NCBI GenBank assembly: GCA_028554755.1
Contig: JAPTOF010000006.1
Coordinates: 14,507,001-14,571,000 of the forward strand
Direction: 5' to 3'
From: Cordia subcordata
Taxonomy: Eukaryota; Streptophyta; Magnoliopsida; Boraginales; Cordiaceae
Length of the DNA: 64,000 nt
The stretch's first letter is position 1. Each line of letters begins with the position of its first letter. The notes under the pieces are model-generated. The model saw only the letters and a list, made by a program, of their open reading frames with translations. It ran no database searches and was not told the origin of the DNA. This document shows, in pieces, positions 1-12,429 of this stretch. The position numbers and the translations under genes were made by a program.

Positions 1-450
1 AGAAATATGGTAAATCAGCCCGAAAAGCTACCATAGCATCCCTTGTGTATACAAATTAATCTTCCACAAAATTATCTGGTTAAATTTGTGAGTTCAAATG
101 GAAGCTGTTTTTGTGCAGACAATATCATGGGAGAGTTCATTTCTATATACAAGCAGCATCATCTCTTTTCTTGTTTCTCATTTTGCATCTGTAATATCCT
201 ATATTCAGCCATGGTGCCTAGAATTTGCCCTTGTGATGTCCCATATTTAATATTTTGCATAGCCGAATCCTATATTCATGTCACTTGTTTATGCTCATAA
301 GTGATTGCTTTGTATATGCTTTATGTCCAGTGATGTGGATGCAACCCAATGGCAAGACTTGGTTAATGTGATCCTGTAATTCATTAACTGTTAATTCATC
401 TTTGCTCTCAGGTTCACTTGATTGACAACTTCACAAGCAAGGAGGAATGA
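1..450 (+). CDS. 3' end of an unidentified gene (last exons, partial)
   Basis: I read three exon pieces: about 3-46 (ends before a gtatac donor), 331-361 (after ttatgtccag, before gttaat) and 412-450 (after ctctcag, ending in TGA). Spliced, the phases agree and the protein tail reads ...ASLV, DVDATQWQDL, VHLIDNFTSKEE, stop. The splice sites, phase agreement and an open terminal exon support a real gene end; the rest lies left of the window. The family is not certain. Because a JMJ20-type JmjC remnant follows within 500 bp, this may be the C-terminus of an intact JMJ20-like gene, whose family ends in a short acidic and hydrophobic helix, but that is inference only. Confidence 0.4.
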
Positions 451-906
451 CCAATCACTGCCATAGGATTATCGATCCATGGGGTGATCACTTACAGATG
501 ACTGAATAAATGACTTGCAGGTAGTTGACTAGGGTCCTTTGTTCTTGCTGTTATGATCAGCATTTATAGTCCAGGAAGTGCAGCATTTATATAAGCTGAT
601 TATATGTGACAACAGAATTGAAGAATGTGTTCATATGATTTACCTGTTAAATGTCAGCAGGAATGGTCTAATAATATGTTGCAGCTTTCATGTCTTTGGT
701 TTTATATTAAATGTGAATGGTAATTGTTTTCATTGTCAAATATCTGTTGGAATGGCTACAATGTTCCACACTAGATATTTGTGTCAGCTCTGTGCTAGCA
801 TTCTCACCTTGTGCCTGTGGTTACTGTCCTTGTTTGATGCAAATATATATGGCTGTACTCTATATTAACATTGTTCTTCACTACCTAAACTTTTTGACGA
901 ATCCAG

Positions 907-1150
907 GAACATGAAGAACTCAGTATATAATATCCTTGAGGAAGTTAGTGGAGGAACATTCCATGGCTTCGGAAAGGTAAGAAAAACAGAATTTCTTTAA
1001 TCATTTAGTCTCAGGTTTAACTAATGTTTACATTCGTTTATTTGTGTATGTTCCAAGTCCCGTCTATATGGTTGGAATGCACTCAGGAACGAAATGAAAT
1101 AATCTTTGTCCCTTGTGGATGGTATCATCAAGTCCAGAATCTGGCATTTC
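907..1150 (+). pseudogene. JMJ20/JMJD4-type JmjC oxygenase gene fragment
   Basis: Two exon pieces are visible. The first (907-976, between atccag and gtaag) reads NMKNSVYNILEEVSGG then TFHGFGK. The second (about 1058-1143) contains WLECTQERNE followed by IIFVPCGWYHQVQNL. The second piece is the last JmjC strand with the distal iron-binding histidine (the H of YHQV), as in 2-oxoglutarate/Fe(II) oxygenases of the JMJD4/JMJ20 group. The family's next block, EDTISINHNW, is absent, there is no GT donor after the exon, and joining the two exons at the visible splice sites shifts the frame. Nothing from the rest of the gene is found in the following kilobase. I therefore call a decayed partial copy, in the same orientation as the gene end before it. 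Confidence 0.7.
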
Positions 1151-4090
1151 GTCTCTCTCTCTCTCTCTCTATATGTAAATGAGAATTTTCGTGCCCTCTG
1201 TTGTCTTTTCTTGTTTATTTTCTTTGTGCTACCTTGTTAGTACTAGTTTCTGATACAAAAGGATAACAATGAGATACTTGGAGTCTGATAATTCCACGCA
1301 CCTATCTGATAACCATCTTGAGGAGCTCTGATTAAATAAAATGAGGCTGCAGGTTTGAGATCCTAGGATTTATCCTTGATTTTTGTTAGCCCTCTATAAA
1401 GGAATTGTTTAGCAAATTTCTCTTCAGTTTGCTTAATGTTTCTATGCCAGATCAAGTAGTGTGAATAGGAACCTTTACTGCGGGAGATCTTTTCTACATT
1501 TATAGTCTAATCGAAATGCAAATGTTGTAAAACAAGATCTATAACCATTTACTGAATCTTGAAATGTCTTGATGATGGGGTGGCTGTGTTTCTGTCTCTG
1601 CTCTGAATCTTCCAATGGTGAACCTGCTGGTATTCTACAGTTGTATTCTACTGCTGGCGCTGGGCTGAAATTCAGAATCCAACTCTGTTTTGGATGATTA
1701 TGCAAATTTAGGTTGTTTCGGGGCAACAATCTGGCTTACGCTCCTCCAGAGACTTGACAGCAGTAAGACACTTTTCCATTGCCTAGTCCTAAGCATGTTT
1801 TAGCAGAATGCTACATATGGTGATTGCTCTCAGTGTAGGTTGTTTTGGGACGATAATCCGCATTCCTGAACCCATAATGGCCTTGGCGCAGCAGCAAGAG
1901 CAGAAATAATCACTCGCTCAGATGTATCGATAACTTAATGTTTCTCATTTCATGCCACTCCATTAGTTCACCTTCCCTGTGTATACGTGCCAACAATGGC
2001 AATGGCTGGTCACCAAGTAACTGCAGGCAGCCTTATGTCTGTTTATTTCTCCTGCTTACCAGTCTAAATATGGATTATGAAGTTCTTTATATGATTTTCT
2101 GGAACTTAGTTTGAGCTTGTGGTGTTTTAACTTGAAAGGGTTGAACTTAATGGTAGTAAATTATCCAAAATTTGAACCACAATTGTATGGGTTGTTTATG
2201 ACGAGTAAATCTATCTCGTAACATTATGACGTCATGAATGAATTCAAATTCAATGTTATGATTAAATAAAAGCTAAAAGAGCGCATACTAAAGCTAAGAC
2301 AGCCTGTGATGCGACACGCATCCATGCTAAAATTTGTTTTCTTCTACTTTTTCTGTAACTGGTGCAGCAGAGCTTGCAAATTGCGACGTAGACAACCAAA
2401 AAAAAAAGGAAAAAAAAAAAAGAGGAGCATGGTGGTTGTTCTTTTTTCCTTTTGATCATTTTACATATTACAGGGCAAAAGAGGGTTGCTTTTTGAAGTT
2501 GGAATGGAGTCATGCTATTTCGTGTTCTTTTTAGAAGTTTTGCTTCCTTCCTCGGGATCTGCAAACACGTCTCTCTTTTTGTGATTCTCTCCCAGTAGTG
2601 TGTGTGTCGGTTCACCTCTTTTAACTTGTTGAACTAAAGTTGAGTTGTCCTCTCTTGCTTTGTGTTGTGTGCATTGGTGGTCCAATTTTTCTTGGCTTTA
2701 TGGCTTTGCAAGTTTTTTGTTTTCTTTTCTTTTCATGGAACGGAAAAATTTACCATTATTAAATTTTTTTTTTGTATTATTACATACTTCGAGGCATTTG
2801 AACAAGTTAAAATTGCTTGGAAGAAGTTGAAGATATTAGTAGAATTAAATCTTCACCAAGATATATTTTACAATATAGTAACGATTGTGATCGCTTAAAG
2901 AAGTTTATATTCAATACACAAATTATAGATGATGTCCATTTTATCACATAAAAGAATTCTGGAATCAAAGCACGACTTATTATATAAAGAAAGCGTGACA
3001 TCCGAAGCATCCCATTCTTATTCTATAAAAGAAAATTTAAAAATGAAAGTATCAACTATTCTTATTGTAAAAGGAGAATGTTACATTTAATATAAGCAAG
3101 TACTAACTAATTCAAGGATTTTAAACCATTCTATAAATCACAGAAATCACAGAAACATTACAAAATCCCGTTTTTCAGGTGCGTGAAAAGCTACAAGCCT
3201 TAAGCACAAGGTTATTCTTTTATTCAACCATATATAAATTGTGTCAAGAAACGAATATCAAAATGCTTATAATATTGGGGCTGGGACTAATCAAAAGATT
3301 ACATAGAAAATTAGTGCAGATATAATACTCAGATTAGCAAGGTAAAAAAAAGAAAAAACCATAGAAGTATTCTTTCTTGTATAGCTAAACGGGGAAGTTA
3401 AATGACACCATTGTTTTGTGATAACATTAGTTAGTATACTTATCACAAGAGTGGCTTGTAAACTTTCTTGATTTAGAATGAATTAATTAACTATTAACGC
3501 AACTGATTCGTGATCCGGCCTTGTCAAAATCGTTAAAAATTATGGAGTTCATCTTAAGATTAATTTGTCACTAAAAAGAATGGTCCAAATTTTCATGTAA
3601 AATAAGAATATATTGCAACAAGACAGACTAGTGATTGGTTCAATTGTCTGAGGAAAAGTCTGCACGCACAGCCATTTCACGTGGGTGAAAACAATGCTGT
3701 TCTGGTTCATCCTCAAGAGACTTCCTCCTCCTAAGAGAAAGTGTCAAGTGTGTGGAGTGGAGTGTGAGGGGTGTTGGGGCGGGGGGGGGGGGGTGGGCAA
3801 CGAAGCTGTTAATTATTGGGTGCTCGTGCAGACCGTGACTGCTAAAATCTGAAATTGGTGCCACTGCTTCTGTTTGCAGGACCCCTAGTACTGTTCCCCC
3901 TTATCGGAGCCAACATTCCTACTTAGAATTGGGAGTAATTCAAGTACACAACTAATCTTACGAAACAATGACTTAGGTTCGAATTTTATGGAGGACGAGA
4001 GATTGAGATATTTGAGTGTGGAGTTAATTGGAAAAAAGAATAAAAAACCCAATCATCCGTACCCCATTATGGAAGGAATAAGGAATACAA
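1151..4090. other. Gene-free AT-rich stretch
   Basis: No exon series with splice sites or family similarity is visible. The stretch holds a (CT)10 tract at 1151-1170 directly after the JmjC fragment, and A-rich and T-rich runs near 2400-2430 and 2766. An uninterrupted run of 13 G lies at 3781-3793 within a G-rich patch. The short open frames here are low-complexity. Confidence 0.6.
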
Positions 4091-4307
4091 GGGCTCGTAT
4101 AAATTCATTTATTTTTTTAATTTTTTGAAAAGTATCGTTTTTAGAACTTAAAAGTTTTGGTTTTTGAAAAAAAGGTTAAAATTGAAAATTTTTAAAGGAT
4201 TTTATCTTTATTTTAAAATTTAATTCAAATACTTAATGTAAGAAATTATATTTCTTTTAGTAAATAAAAAGTATTTTTCAATGAAGAAAACAGATCCAAC
4301 CAAGCCC
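4091..4307. mobile_element. Tourist-like MITE (degenerate)
   Basis: The left end gggctcgtataaattcatt and the right end ...gatccaaccaagccc are imperfect inverted repeats of the GGGCYYGTTTGGATTG type. They surround an AT-rich core of T and A runs. Flanking triplets are caa on the left and taa on the right, one transition apart, as expected for a decayed 3-bp target duplication. The same family recurs at 46450, 50419 and 58914. Confidence 0.5.
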
Positions 4308-5550
4308 TAAGAGTCCATTAACTACAGAAAAGGGGGAAAAATGGAAAAAAGTCTAACAATTCAATTGAGTTTCTAACTTATCTTTCTTTGCAAATAGGTC
4401 TGGTACGTGGTATCTTATATTTGTTTTTTTGGTCGTCATAATTTCAACTTGGCTCACAGTATGTTTTATTATTGGAAATGTTTTTACTTGACTATAAGCT
4501 CTTAAGAAAACACTCCTCACATATTTTTTTATTATTTGTAGTTTATAAATCCCAAATAAGCTTAGCCAAACAGGCTGTAAGTCCTTGTGAGTATATGTTG
4601 AAATGTGAATAAGAGCTTGTAGCTAGTTCTAATTATTTATGTGTGGGAATTTTCCTCTTTGACTTTTGGACTCAGAAATGAAAATCCGTCTTAGGTCGAC
4701 ATGATGGGGGAGGGATGGTAGTGAAGTGATATACAAATTATATCGAAATAATTTAAACAATTGGTTGTTTAGGTAAAATAATTATATTATCATTTTATCT
4801 CTATTAAATCTCTTTAAATCGTATAAAGTTATTAAAGAATTCAAATTCTCTTAAACCTATGTTTTATTTATAAGACATTCAATGTGTAACACTTACATAA
4901 GTGATATGAAATATAAGATTCTATCGTTCCAACATTAGGCACAAGATGCATAATAATCTATGCTGGTATAGCTATATAGGAACTCAAAGTTTATTAATTT
5001 TGGAGAATCATTGTCTCCAACGGTTAGATCTTCAAAGGAATCAAAGTTTTATCGTTGATCAAGATAGACAATTTTATATGAAGATTTCCAAGTTTAGCTT
5101 TCAAATTAAATGTGGCCGTACTATAAATAATTGAGTGAGGCTAATAATGAAAATGCCTTTATTGCTGATTATCCATTATCAAGAATTTGCCCCATTTAAG
5201 TTGACTTGTTTTAATTAAAAAGTAAAAAACATATTTTTTTTTTCATATCTTTACATATATTTGGATTGACTTTTTAGGGAAAAGAAAATATAAGTATAAA
5301 AAAAATAATTTTTGAGAAACTAAAACAAACCATGTCTCTGTGTCTACATGATAAAAAATTAATGAACAATCAAATTACAAATAGATGCAAAGAAGACGGA
5401 TTTGTCCCATCAAACAGACCAGTAGTACTAAAGAATTGATCATTTGAAACAAATGTTTGGACAAACGATAAATTGCAAGTTTTCAAAGGAATTTTCACAT
5501 AACAAATCGAAAAATTTTGACATTTTCAATGCAAGCAAATTCATGAGAAT

Positions 5551-5563
5551 CACGCGCGCGCAT

Positions 5564-5601
<38 letters not shown>
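5551..5601. repeat. Compound microsatellite (CG)n(CA)n(TA)n
   Basis: A short CG alternation passes into (CA) and then (TA) repeats. Predicted peptides of cysteine/valine and isoleucine/tyrosine here are artefacts of the repeat. Confidence 0.95.
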
Positions 5602-6735
5602 GACCTTGGGATTCTCGTGAGGCTGGGTCATTATAATGATTTGTAGATGGCGGCAGAGCCTCAACACTCACCCCCACTTCGAATGGAGATAACTTGTTGC
5701 AGATCGACACGTTTGGTTTTTGTTATCATTTCCATGATGAGAAGATGGCAACTCATTCTCTTCGTTTCTATTGGTTTATTAACACATCGCATTCAATTAT
5801 TTAATTTGATGTGCGAAATGAACTCCTTTGTTCCTTCATGATTATTCATCATGTGCCATGGACAAGAAAAAGGAGATAAGGATATAATGCATGGTTTATC
5901 TAATTAATTACTCACTTCTTACCTATAAGATATCTAATAAACTTTTTTTTTTAAATGCTTTCTAAAAGATTGTATACATATTCTTTTCATTATTTTCTTA
6001 AGTTTGTTAAGAAAATATGTTACTACAAATACTATCTTGCAAGTAAATAAGTAACTAACGGAAAAAACCAAAGAGGGTTTTAGGTATTTATACCTAGCTT
6101 ATAACCTACCGACTAGTGACATACAGTCTGTTAAGTTGGAGGGAAAATGTAATAGAAGAAGACTATGTGTTATTATTGATGAAAATTACAAGGGATGATT
6201 AGAAAAGTTTTTAAAGATATTGAATAGATAGCAAAGTCGACAAACCACAAAGAGTAATTTAAACTTTATTTCAAAAAGAAATAGTTAAATGACTTTGTCA
6301 CGGATTTGTATATTTCTATACACACACGGGTGTGTAACTAGGAAAGATTTTACATTCAACACTATGTAAGTTTAGTGTATAATAAAATACAACATTCACA
6401 ATATTTGTAAATATAACTAATGAATTTTTATACAATGATTATATTAATTTATTTATAATTGTCACCAAAAATTACAACATGACTAACCTAGCTCATCTCT
6501 AGGATTTGGAGATTGGAAACCGTGTAGATGATTTGAGCTCGACCGTTGTCATATAACCATATATTTAACCAACCCTATGCTGTTTGTATCATACGCAAAA
6601 ATTTTGATTGTAAAAAGTGAACTATACATTAGTTGCTGTCGTTAATACACAACTTCGTAGCTTTACCTAGGAAAAGGTGACATCATTCTAAGCAATGAAA
6701 GGAACGTTAAAGAATAGAAGTATTGATAACATATC

Positions 6736-6940
6736 GAGCCCGTTAGGCTAAGTTTATCTTTAAGTATATTTACAAGCAGCTTATACTTATGAGCAAAAAA
6801 TTACTTATAAGTAAGTAATAAATAAGTGAAAATGTATTTGAACAATATGTGTTTATAAGCTGTTAAAATGTTTGGTAAATAAGTTGTATGGTATAAACTG
6901 GTCAACTTTGACTAGCTTATAAACTTAGCCAAATGGGCCC
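6736..6940. mobile_element. Small TIR element (MITE)
   Basis: The left end gagcccgttaggctaagttt is inverted at the right end as aaacttagccaaatgggccc, with 16 or more matches in 20. The core is AT-rich and contains repeated 'cttataagtaagtaa'-like runs. No coding capacity. The target duplication is not clear. Confidence 0.65.
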
Positions 6941-6994
6941 ATTGTTTGGCAAAATGTGTACCTTGACATGTCAATTCAAATGCAATGGTGGAGA

Positions 6995-7072
6995 CCCCCC
7001 CCCCCACACACACATATACATATACATATACATACATATATATATATATATATATAAATGTATGTATGTATA
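6995..7072. repeat. Compound microsatellite C(11)(CA)n(TACATA)n(TA)n(TATG)n
   Basis: A C homopolymer is followed by CA, TACATA, TA and TATG repeats. The small minus-strand open frames here are translations of this tract. Confidence 0.95.
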
Positions 7073-7744
7073 GTATAAGACCATCTGGCTTTTATCTTTG
7101 AATAATACATTCCTCGGAAGGTTGATGGCATTGTAGTGGAAGAAGAATTTCCAGTCTTGCATATACCCCGTAGCATGTCAAATACATATCTCCTAGGGTT
7201 TAGTCCTCAAATTGATCATTTCTTGATCTGAAACGAATTTTTTTTGTCTTTTATTTCTTATAGTACACTTGTTATTTGAGGGTCCATCTTTAAAACATCT
7301 TTAATATTTTACAAGTTAATGTACAATTCTTATGTTGTGAACATACAATTTATAAGTTTTGAGAAGACAACAAAAGTTTTGTGGATTAGGTTTATCAATT
7401 AATATAATATTTTTCAAATTCTATTAATACATATTATAAGATTTGTGAACTTACAACATAAAGTTGTGAACACATAACATAAGAGTTATAAGAATTAAGT
7501 ATAAAACGTACATATTTGTTAAGTGTATAATATAAAATTGAGAATAATTAAAACCTATGAATATAACTGTGCCTTGCACGGTATTAATTTACTAGTTTCT
7601 AAAAAATATATATCCTGACGGCCTCTGGCTTGTATTTGCTTGAATGCTACATATGTTGTATCTCATCAAAAAGCAATAGCTTTGTATAATTCACAAGTAG
7701 TTTCCCCTTTTTTGGCCTCTAATTTTTTGTTTATTATTAATATA

Positions 7745-8082
7745 CACTACAAAAGAAGTAAGTAATAAATAGCAGCAAAACCACCACTAGGAAGGGCATT
7801 GCTTTTTTAAAACTGCTGCTAAGAAGGGCATCGCCTTTTTTAAACTGCCACTTATATATAATTCTAGAAAACTATGTTTTATCCATGATTAAAACCTTAA
7901 ATCTTTGTGATTGTAACATTCTATAATCACACCATCCACTATCAAGCTAAGAGTACATTAATTAATTATCCTGTATAAAAATATATCTACACATTACCAA
8001 AATTCTTACTCATATAAAAGAAACTCATCGCCTATTCTTCATTATTTTGTAGTAAAATCGCCGTTTATTTTTTTTTGTAGTG
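7745..8082. mobile_element. CACTA-type MITE
   Basis: The element begins CACTACAAAA and ends TTTTTTTGTAGTG, the exact terminal signature of the CACTA (En/Spm) superfamily. It is flanked by the 3-bp direct repeat ata on both sides (7742-7744 and 8083-8085). At 338 bp it has no transposase. The core contains two copies of a phrase like 'agggcatcgccttttttaaactgc'. A related copy lies at 19421-19757. Confidence 0.9.
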
Positions 8083-8108
8083 ATATGAGGCTAGTCTGTA
8101 TATGTCAG

Positions 8109-8191
8109 TATATATATACATATATATGTATATAGATATATATCAATCTATCTATCTATATAGATAGATAGATAGATAGATTGATAGATAC
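8109..8191. repeat. (TA)n and palindromic (ATCT)n/(AGAT)n microsatellite
   Basis: TA repeats run into tatctatctatc and then its complement gatagatagata, giving a self-complementary tract able to form a hairpin. Confidence 0.9.
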
Positions 8192-9082
8192 GATAATATA
8201 TTTGATCATCTTTTATTTGTTTTCATGATTGTCATAGTCTTAGACACCCCCCAGCCCCCCTTCATTCTTTGCCCACAACTTGCGTACAATTGAAAGCCAG
8301 CAAGTTTAATCATTGCGCATATTACGAACTGATGCGCCAACTTCACGTTATATCTGTCCCTCTCGAAGATACACATGCGCGCACATGTATAAAAAAAGAA
8401 AAAAAAATGATACGCAGATAAAAGGACTTATCTAGATTTACTTTTTCATGGATGATACTTTTTTTTTCCTAAAAAATCATATTTTTTTATAAAAAATCAT
8501 ATTTTTTAATAAGTATTTAAATTGGATTTTGGAAAAGGCTAAAACTATGGTAAAAAAAAAAAAAGAAAGCTCAATTTCACAATTTTTCAAAGTCAAAAAA
8601 ATTTTCAAAAAGAAAAAACTTATTTCAAACGTTCTCAAAAAAATAGTTTTGAAAAAAATAAAACCAAGTGAGCCCAAAATATATATGAGTAGCCGCTCTT
8701 TGGAAATTTGATGAAGCAGACAGAATTAATACATTATGTGCATGAAGTAATGCCATTATAGAACTTGTATGCACGAGTCATCTCAAGTGCTTTGCGTGTG
8801 TGTGTATATATATATATTTTGGTACCCCCTAGCTGGTGTCATCATGTGTCTCAAGATAAAACTGACAACTCGTGTTGATCCCATAACTTTGCGTGTGCAT
8901 AGATACCTTTCGAATGCGCCAAGAAGATATTGACGAAACGCAACTTTCTAATTTTTTGTTTTTTATTTTTTTTTGCAAGGAATATTTTACTTTAGATAGG
9001 ATTGTGTTGGAATAATCACTTAAAAATTATAATCTTCTGGTTGTCTCATGGAATGCTTTAGATTAATTAAAAACTATGCATA

Positions 9083-9735
9083 GAGCTGGTTTGGAATTGA
9101 GGTTAAGTTAAAAAAAAAAAAAAGAAGCAATTTTTGTAAAATAGTAGGTGTATAAAGTGTTTGATTATAGACAAAATTGAATTTCATGAGATCAAAAACA
9201 AAGTTTTTAAAAAGCATTAGTTATGTTGCTTTTTATGAAAATTCATTTTGCAAACAACAGGTTGTATATACTTTCTCTTTTATCAATTTCAACAATTACA
9301 ACATATTTATTTATGATTAAAGATTATATATGTTACTTAGACAAAATTCAGATTTTTAAAAATTTAAAAATAAAAACAGAAAAAAATTAAATTAAAAATT
9401 GAAAATTGAAATTTAAAAAATTAAAAAACCAAGAAAATAAATATTAAAAATGTCAGAATTGAAGAATTTAGAATTAAAAGATTAAAAATAAAAATAAAAA
9501 ATACCAAAAAATTAAGAAATTTAGAAACTAAAAAAATCTAAAATATTTAAATCAAATAAATAAATCATAAATAGCACTTTAAACAACAATTCTAACCAAA
9601 CAAAATACAAATTACTTTTTTATCGAACAACAATTTTGCCAAATAATAAAACAACTTTTTGGAAGAGCGCGTTTGAGTTCAACACCAAATTTTAAAACAG
9701 TAATAGCAAAATGAAACAGCAATGCCAAACTAGCC
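9083..9735. mobile_element. AT-rich TIR element (non-autonomous)
   Basis: The left end gagctggtttggaattg is mirrored by caatgccaaactagcc at the right end, and TA flanks both ends. Between them is a 650-bp very A-rich core with many 'aaaaattaaaaa' runs and no coding potential. It resembles the widespread plant 'tttggYattg' MITE class. Superfamily assignment is uncertain. Confidence 0.6.
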
Positions 9736-10930
9736 TACAATATTTGTGATAGAAAAGTATAGATTCAAATTGAAGCAACAGCCTAGTAGCTAGATCTTAC
9801 TTTACCATATGTCGAGGAATGCAAAAGAATGATGACTTGCCAGGGCTTTAAACTTACACATTTATCGAGAAGTCAATAAATGTGTAAATTGGCTCCTAAA
9901 TTTTGGACTCTCCATCATGCTTAGCACCCACACTTTCAAAGATCCTACAAATGTAATCAAGGTGCCTTTGAACAATGACATTTAAGGGGTCTAATCTCCT
10001 AAAAGGATTCCCTTTTAAACTGACATAATGTTTCGGGGTGACTCTAGGATAAAGCAAGCAAAACCTTTACTTTAGGCCCAAATTTTAAATGTTTATAATT
10101 ATAGTTTATATAATTATATGAAAAAATTATTAGATTTAGTTTTTTATTTTTAACAAAAAATAAAAAATGCTTCATAATCCCTAATAAATCTCATTTTCTC
10201 CTAATTAATCAACAGCAACTCTATTGTTAGTTTTCCATAATCTATAATTTTTCTTCTCTATCTGTCCATCAAACTTGTTATCAACGTTTACTTCTATAAA
10301 AACCCTTTTTTTTGCTTTCTAATTTTCATTCCACCAAAATCATTGTCAATGTTATTTCTATTTTTTTTAAACAAGTGTTTTCAGTTTTAGAATTCATTTA
10401 TTTCCCATAGACTCTATTTCTATTTAACAAATAATAAAACAAACAAATTTTAAGTAAAATGTATAGAATACCTAAAACAAGTGGTTCTTGATAAATGGAT
10501 TGACTATAATGTCAATTGAGAGAGAAATGTTAGAAAAATTAATCATAAAAATTTAATTAGTAATTTTGCATTTCAAAAAACTAAAAAAATAAATTTCAAA
10601 ATAAAATTTATAAATGCCCTCTTGTTGTATTTTCACTTTAAGCTTTCAAACCTCTTCGTTCCTGGTCTTTTGAGAGGAAAAAAATTAGATTCGAGCTTTA
10701 AATCTTTAGTCACAAGAAGTAACCACAAACGACTCCATATCTGTCAAGGACTAGCTTGCCGGATTCTTATCCCCAAAATGGCATTGTCAAAGGAATTTTT
10801 CTTTTTGTTTTTTGTCTAATAAATGTCACACCATTTAATTCTTTTGTCAACAATTGAGTTACATCTATAAGTGTATTTGCCACGTAAAATTAAACTAACC
10901 AATTAAGAAATAAAGTTTAAGTTAGCATAT

Positions 10931-11125
10931 GGATTCGTTTGAATTAATTTTTTTTTTACAAACAAACAATTTTTGAATAATTTAAAAGTATTTTTTGACA
11001 GGATTAAATTTTTAACTTTTAGAAAAGAACTCATTTTAGAGTTTTATATTTCAAAAATCAACCTATATGCTTATTACAAAAAAAAATATTATTTTTTCAT
11101 TTAAAAAAATTAATCCAAATGGACT
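10931..11125. mobile_element. Tourist-like MITE
   Basis: The left end ggattcgtttgaattaattt is inverted at the right end as aaattaatccaaatggact. The core consists of T and A runs. The length of about 195 bp and the 'GTTTGGATTAA' ends match the family seen at 46450. Confidence 0.6.
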
Positions 11126-11982
11126 TTATACCGCAAAAGGTTTTTATGGTTTCCCCCAAATTGATACCATTTGCCCTTCTCAAGGCCAACATATTATATC
11201 ATACATTAATGTGCAAATAGTTGCATGGAAACATAAGCAGAGACATTTTGATGGCACACAAATTTTGTCATTTTATTATGCTTTTCTGGTAATGCCCTTC
11301 ATGTATTCATTTTCATCTTTTTCACTTTTTTGCAGCATCAAAACAAAGCGTGAAATATAGTATTACTTGTCGTACTACGTTTGAGCTTTACAAGACAAAC
11401 TTGGTGGATCCAACCACAGTTCATGTGGGGGCAAAGCAACCAAAGTAATTAATATCAGTAATCAAATACATTCCACGTCATCATTGCCACCCTGGCACTG
11501 TCTCCAGCGTGGACCAGCCCCTAGCCTTTAAATTTATACTTATATATTAAAAAAATAGATACTATTGCCAAAATTCTTTCCACATATATTTATGCCTATA
11601 TCACAATTTTGCTATACTAGCACGTTACTTAACCTCCTATGCCATGTAGAGTTTTCACTTTGGGTAGTCAATTGTGTATAAATTTCTATGGCCTTCTTTA
11701 TACATTTCGATTCTTCATATTTTGGCGCATACTTTTATGCATGATATGCAATATGTTTGAGCTAGGTCAAATGCTATATGCCGATCACAACTTTTATTTT
11801 TTGTTGGTTTATGTCTTTTAAGTTAATGTGTCACATTAATTATTAATTTTTTAAGAAATAAAGTTTTTACAATTCATCATCCCATACATTACATGGGTTT
11901 TATGTTAATTTCCATATGAAGCCAAAGCAAAGAAACAAGAAAAGATCCAACATATATACAATCCCTATATTTCTCTCTCCCT

Positions 11983-12001
11983 CACACACACACACACACA
12001 C
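11983..12001. repeat. (CA)n microsatellite
   Basis: About nine CA units after a short CT tract, roughly 430 bp upstream of the BG1-like start codon. Confidence 0.95.
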
Positions 12002-12199
12002 CAAAACAAACAATTTCTCTCTAGGCGTGTCCTTTTGGCTTTCATTACTGAGTTTCACTCTTATGTCAATTATATCATCAACAAAGGCGGCACTTCGATG
12101 ACCCTTGTCTACTTATAGCAACAAGACATCACTGTTCTCACACCCACGCAACAACACCACACCAAAGTTCTCTACCTATTAATGCTTGAAAAATGTGTG

Positions 12200-12205
12200 T
12201 GTCTC
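12200..12205 (+). promoter_or_regulatory. Auxin-response-type element TGTCTC
   Basis: A canonical TGTCTC lies about 225 bp upstream of the BG1-like start codon, inside a GT/CT alternation. The rice founder of the family is auxin-induced, which makes the site plausible. It overlaps a simple repeat, however, so it could be chance. Confidence 0.3.
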
Positions 12206-12429
12206 TCTGTGTGTGTACGTGTTCATACAAGTCTCTTTATTGTTCCTCACATGAGATATATGTTGTTTGCCTCCATTAATCACTCTCTTTTGCAGCTTTT
12301 TTGACCCCTCAAATACAAGACAATAAAGAGAACTCGATATCATTCATTATTCCTTCTTGTGCTTCTCAAAACTGCTTGGTTCTTTACTAGCATACTAGCT
12401 TTTACACCAGAGAAAAGCTGAATATTGCC

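Noticed and set aside
2262..2615. 117-codon minus-strand frame
   Set aside because: It crosses an A/G-rich low-complexity tract (long F/K runs) with no splice or family support.
3955..4015. 'aggttcgaattttatgg' as a tRNA or SINE B box
   Set aside because: No A box at the right distance upstream and no cloverleaf; left unannotated.
8100..8200. Short regularly repeated units suggestive of a CRISPR-like array
   Set aside because: They are 2-4-bp microsatellites with no spacers, in a plant nuclear context.
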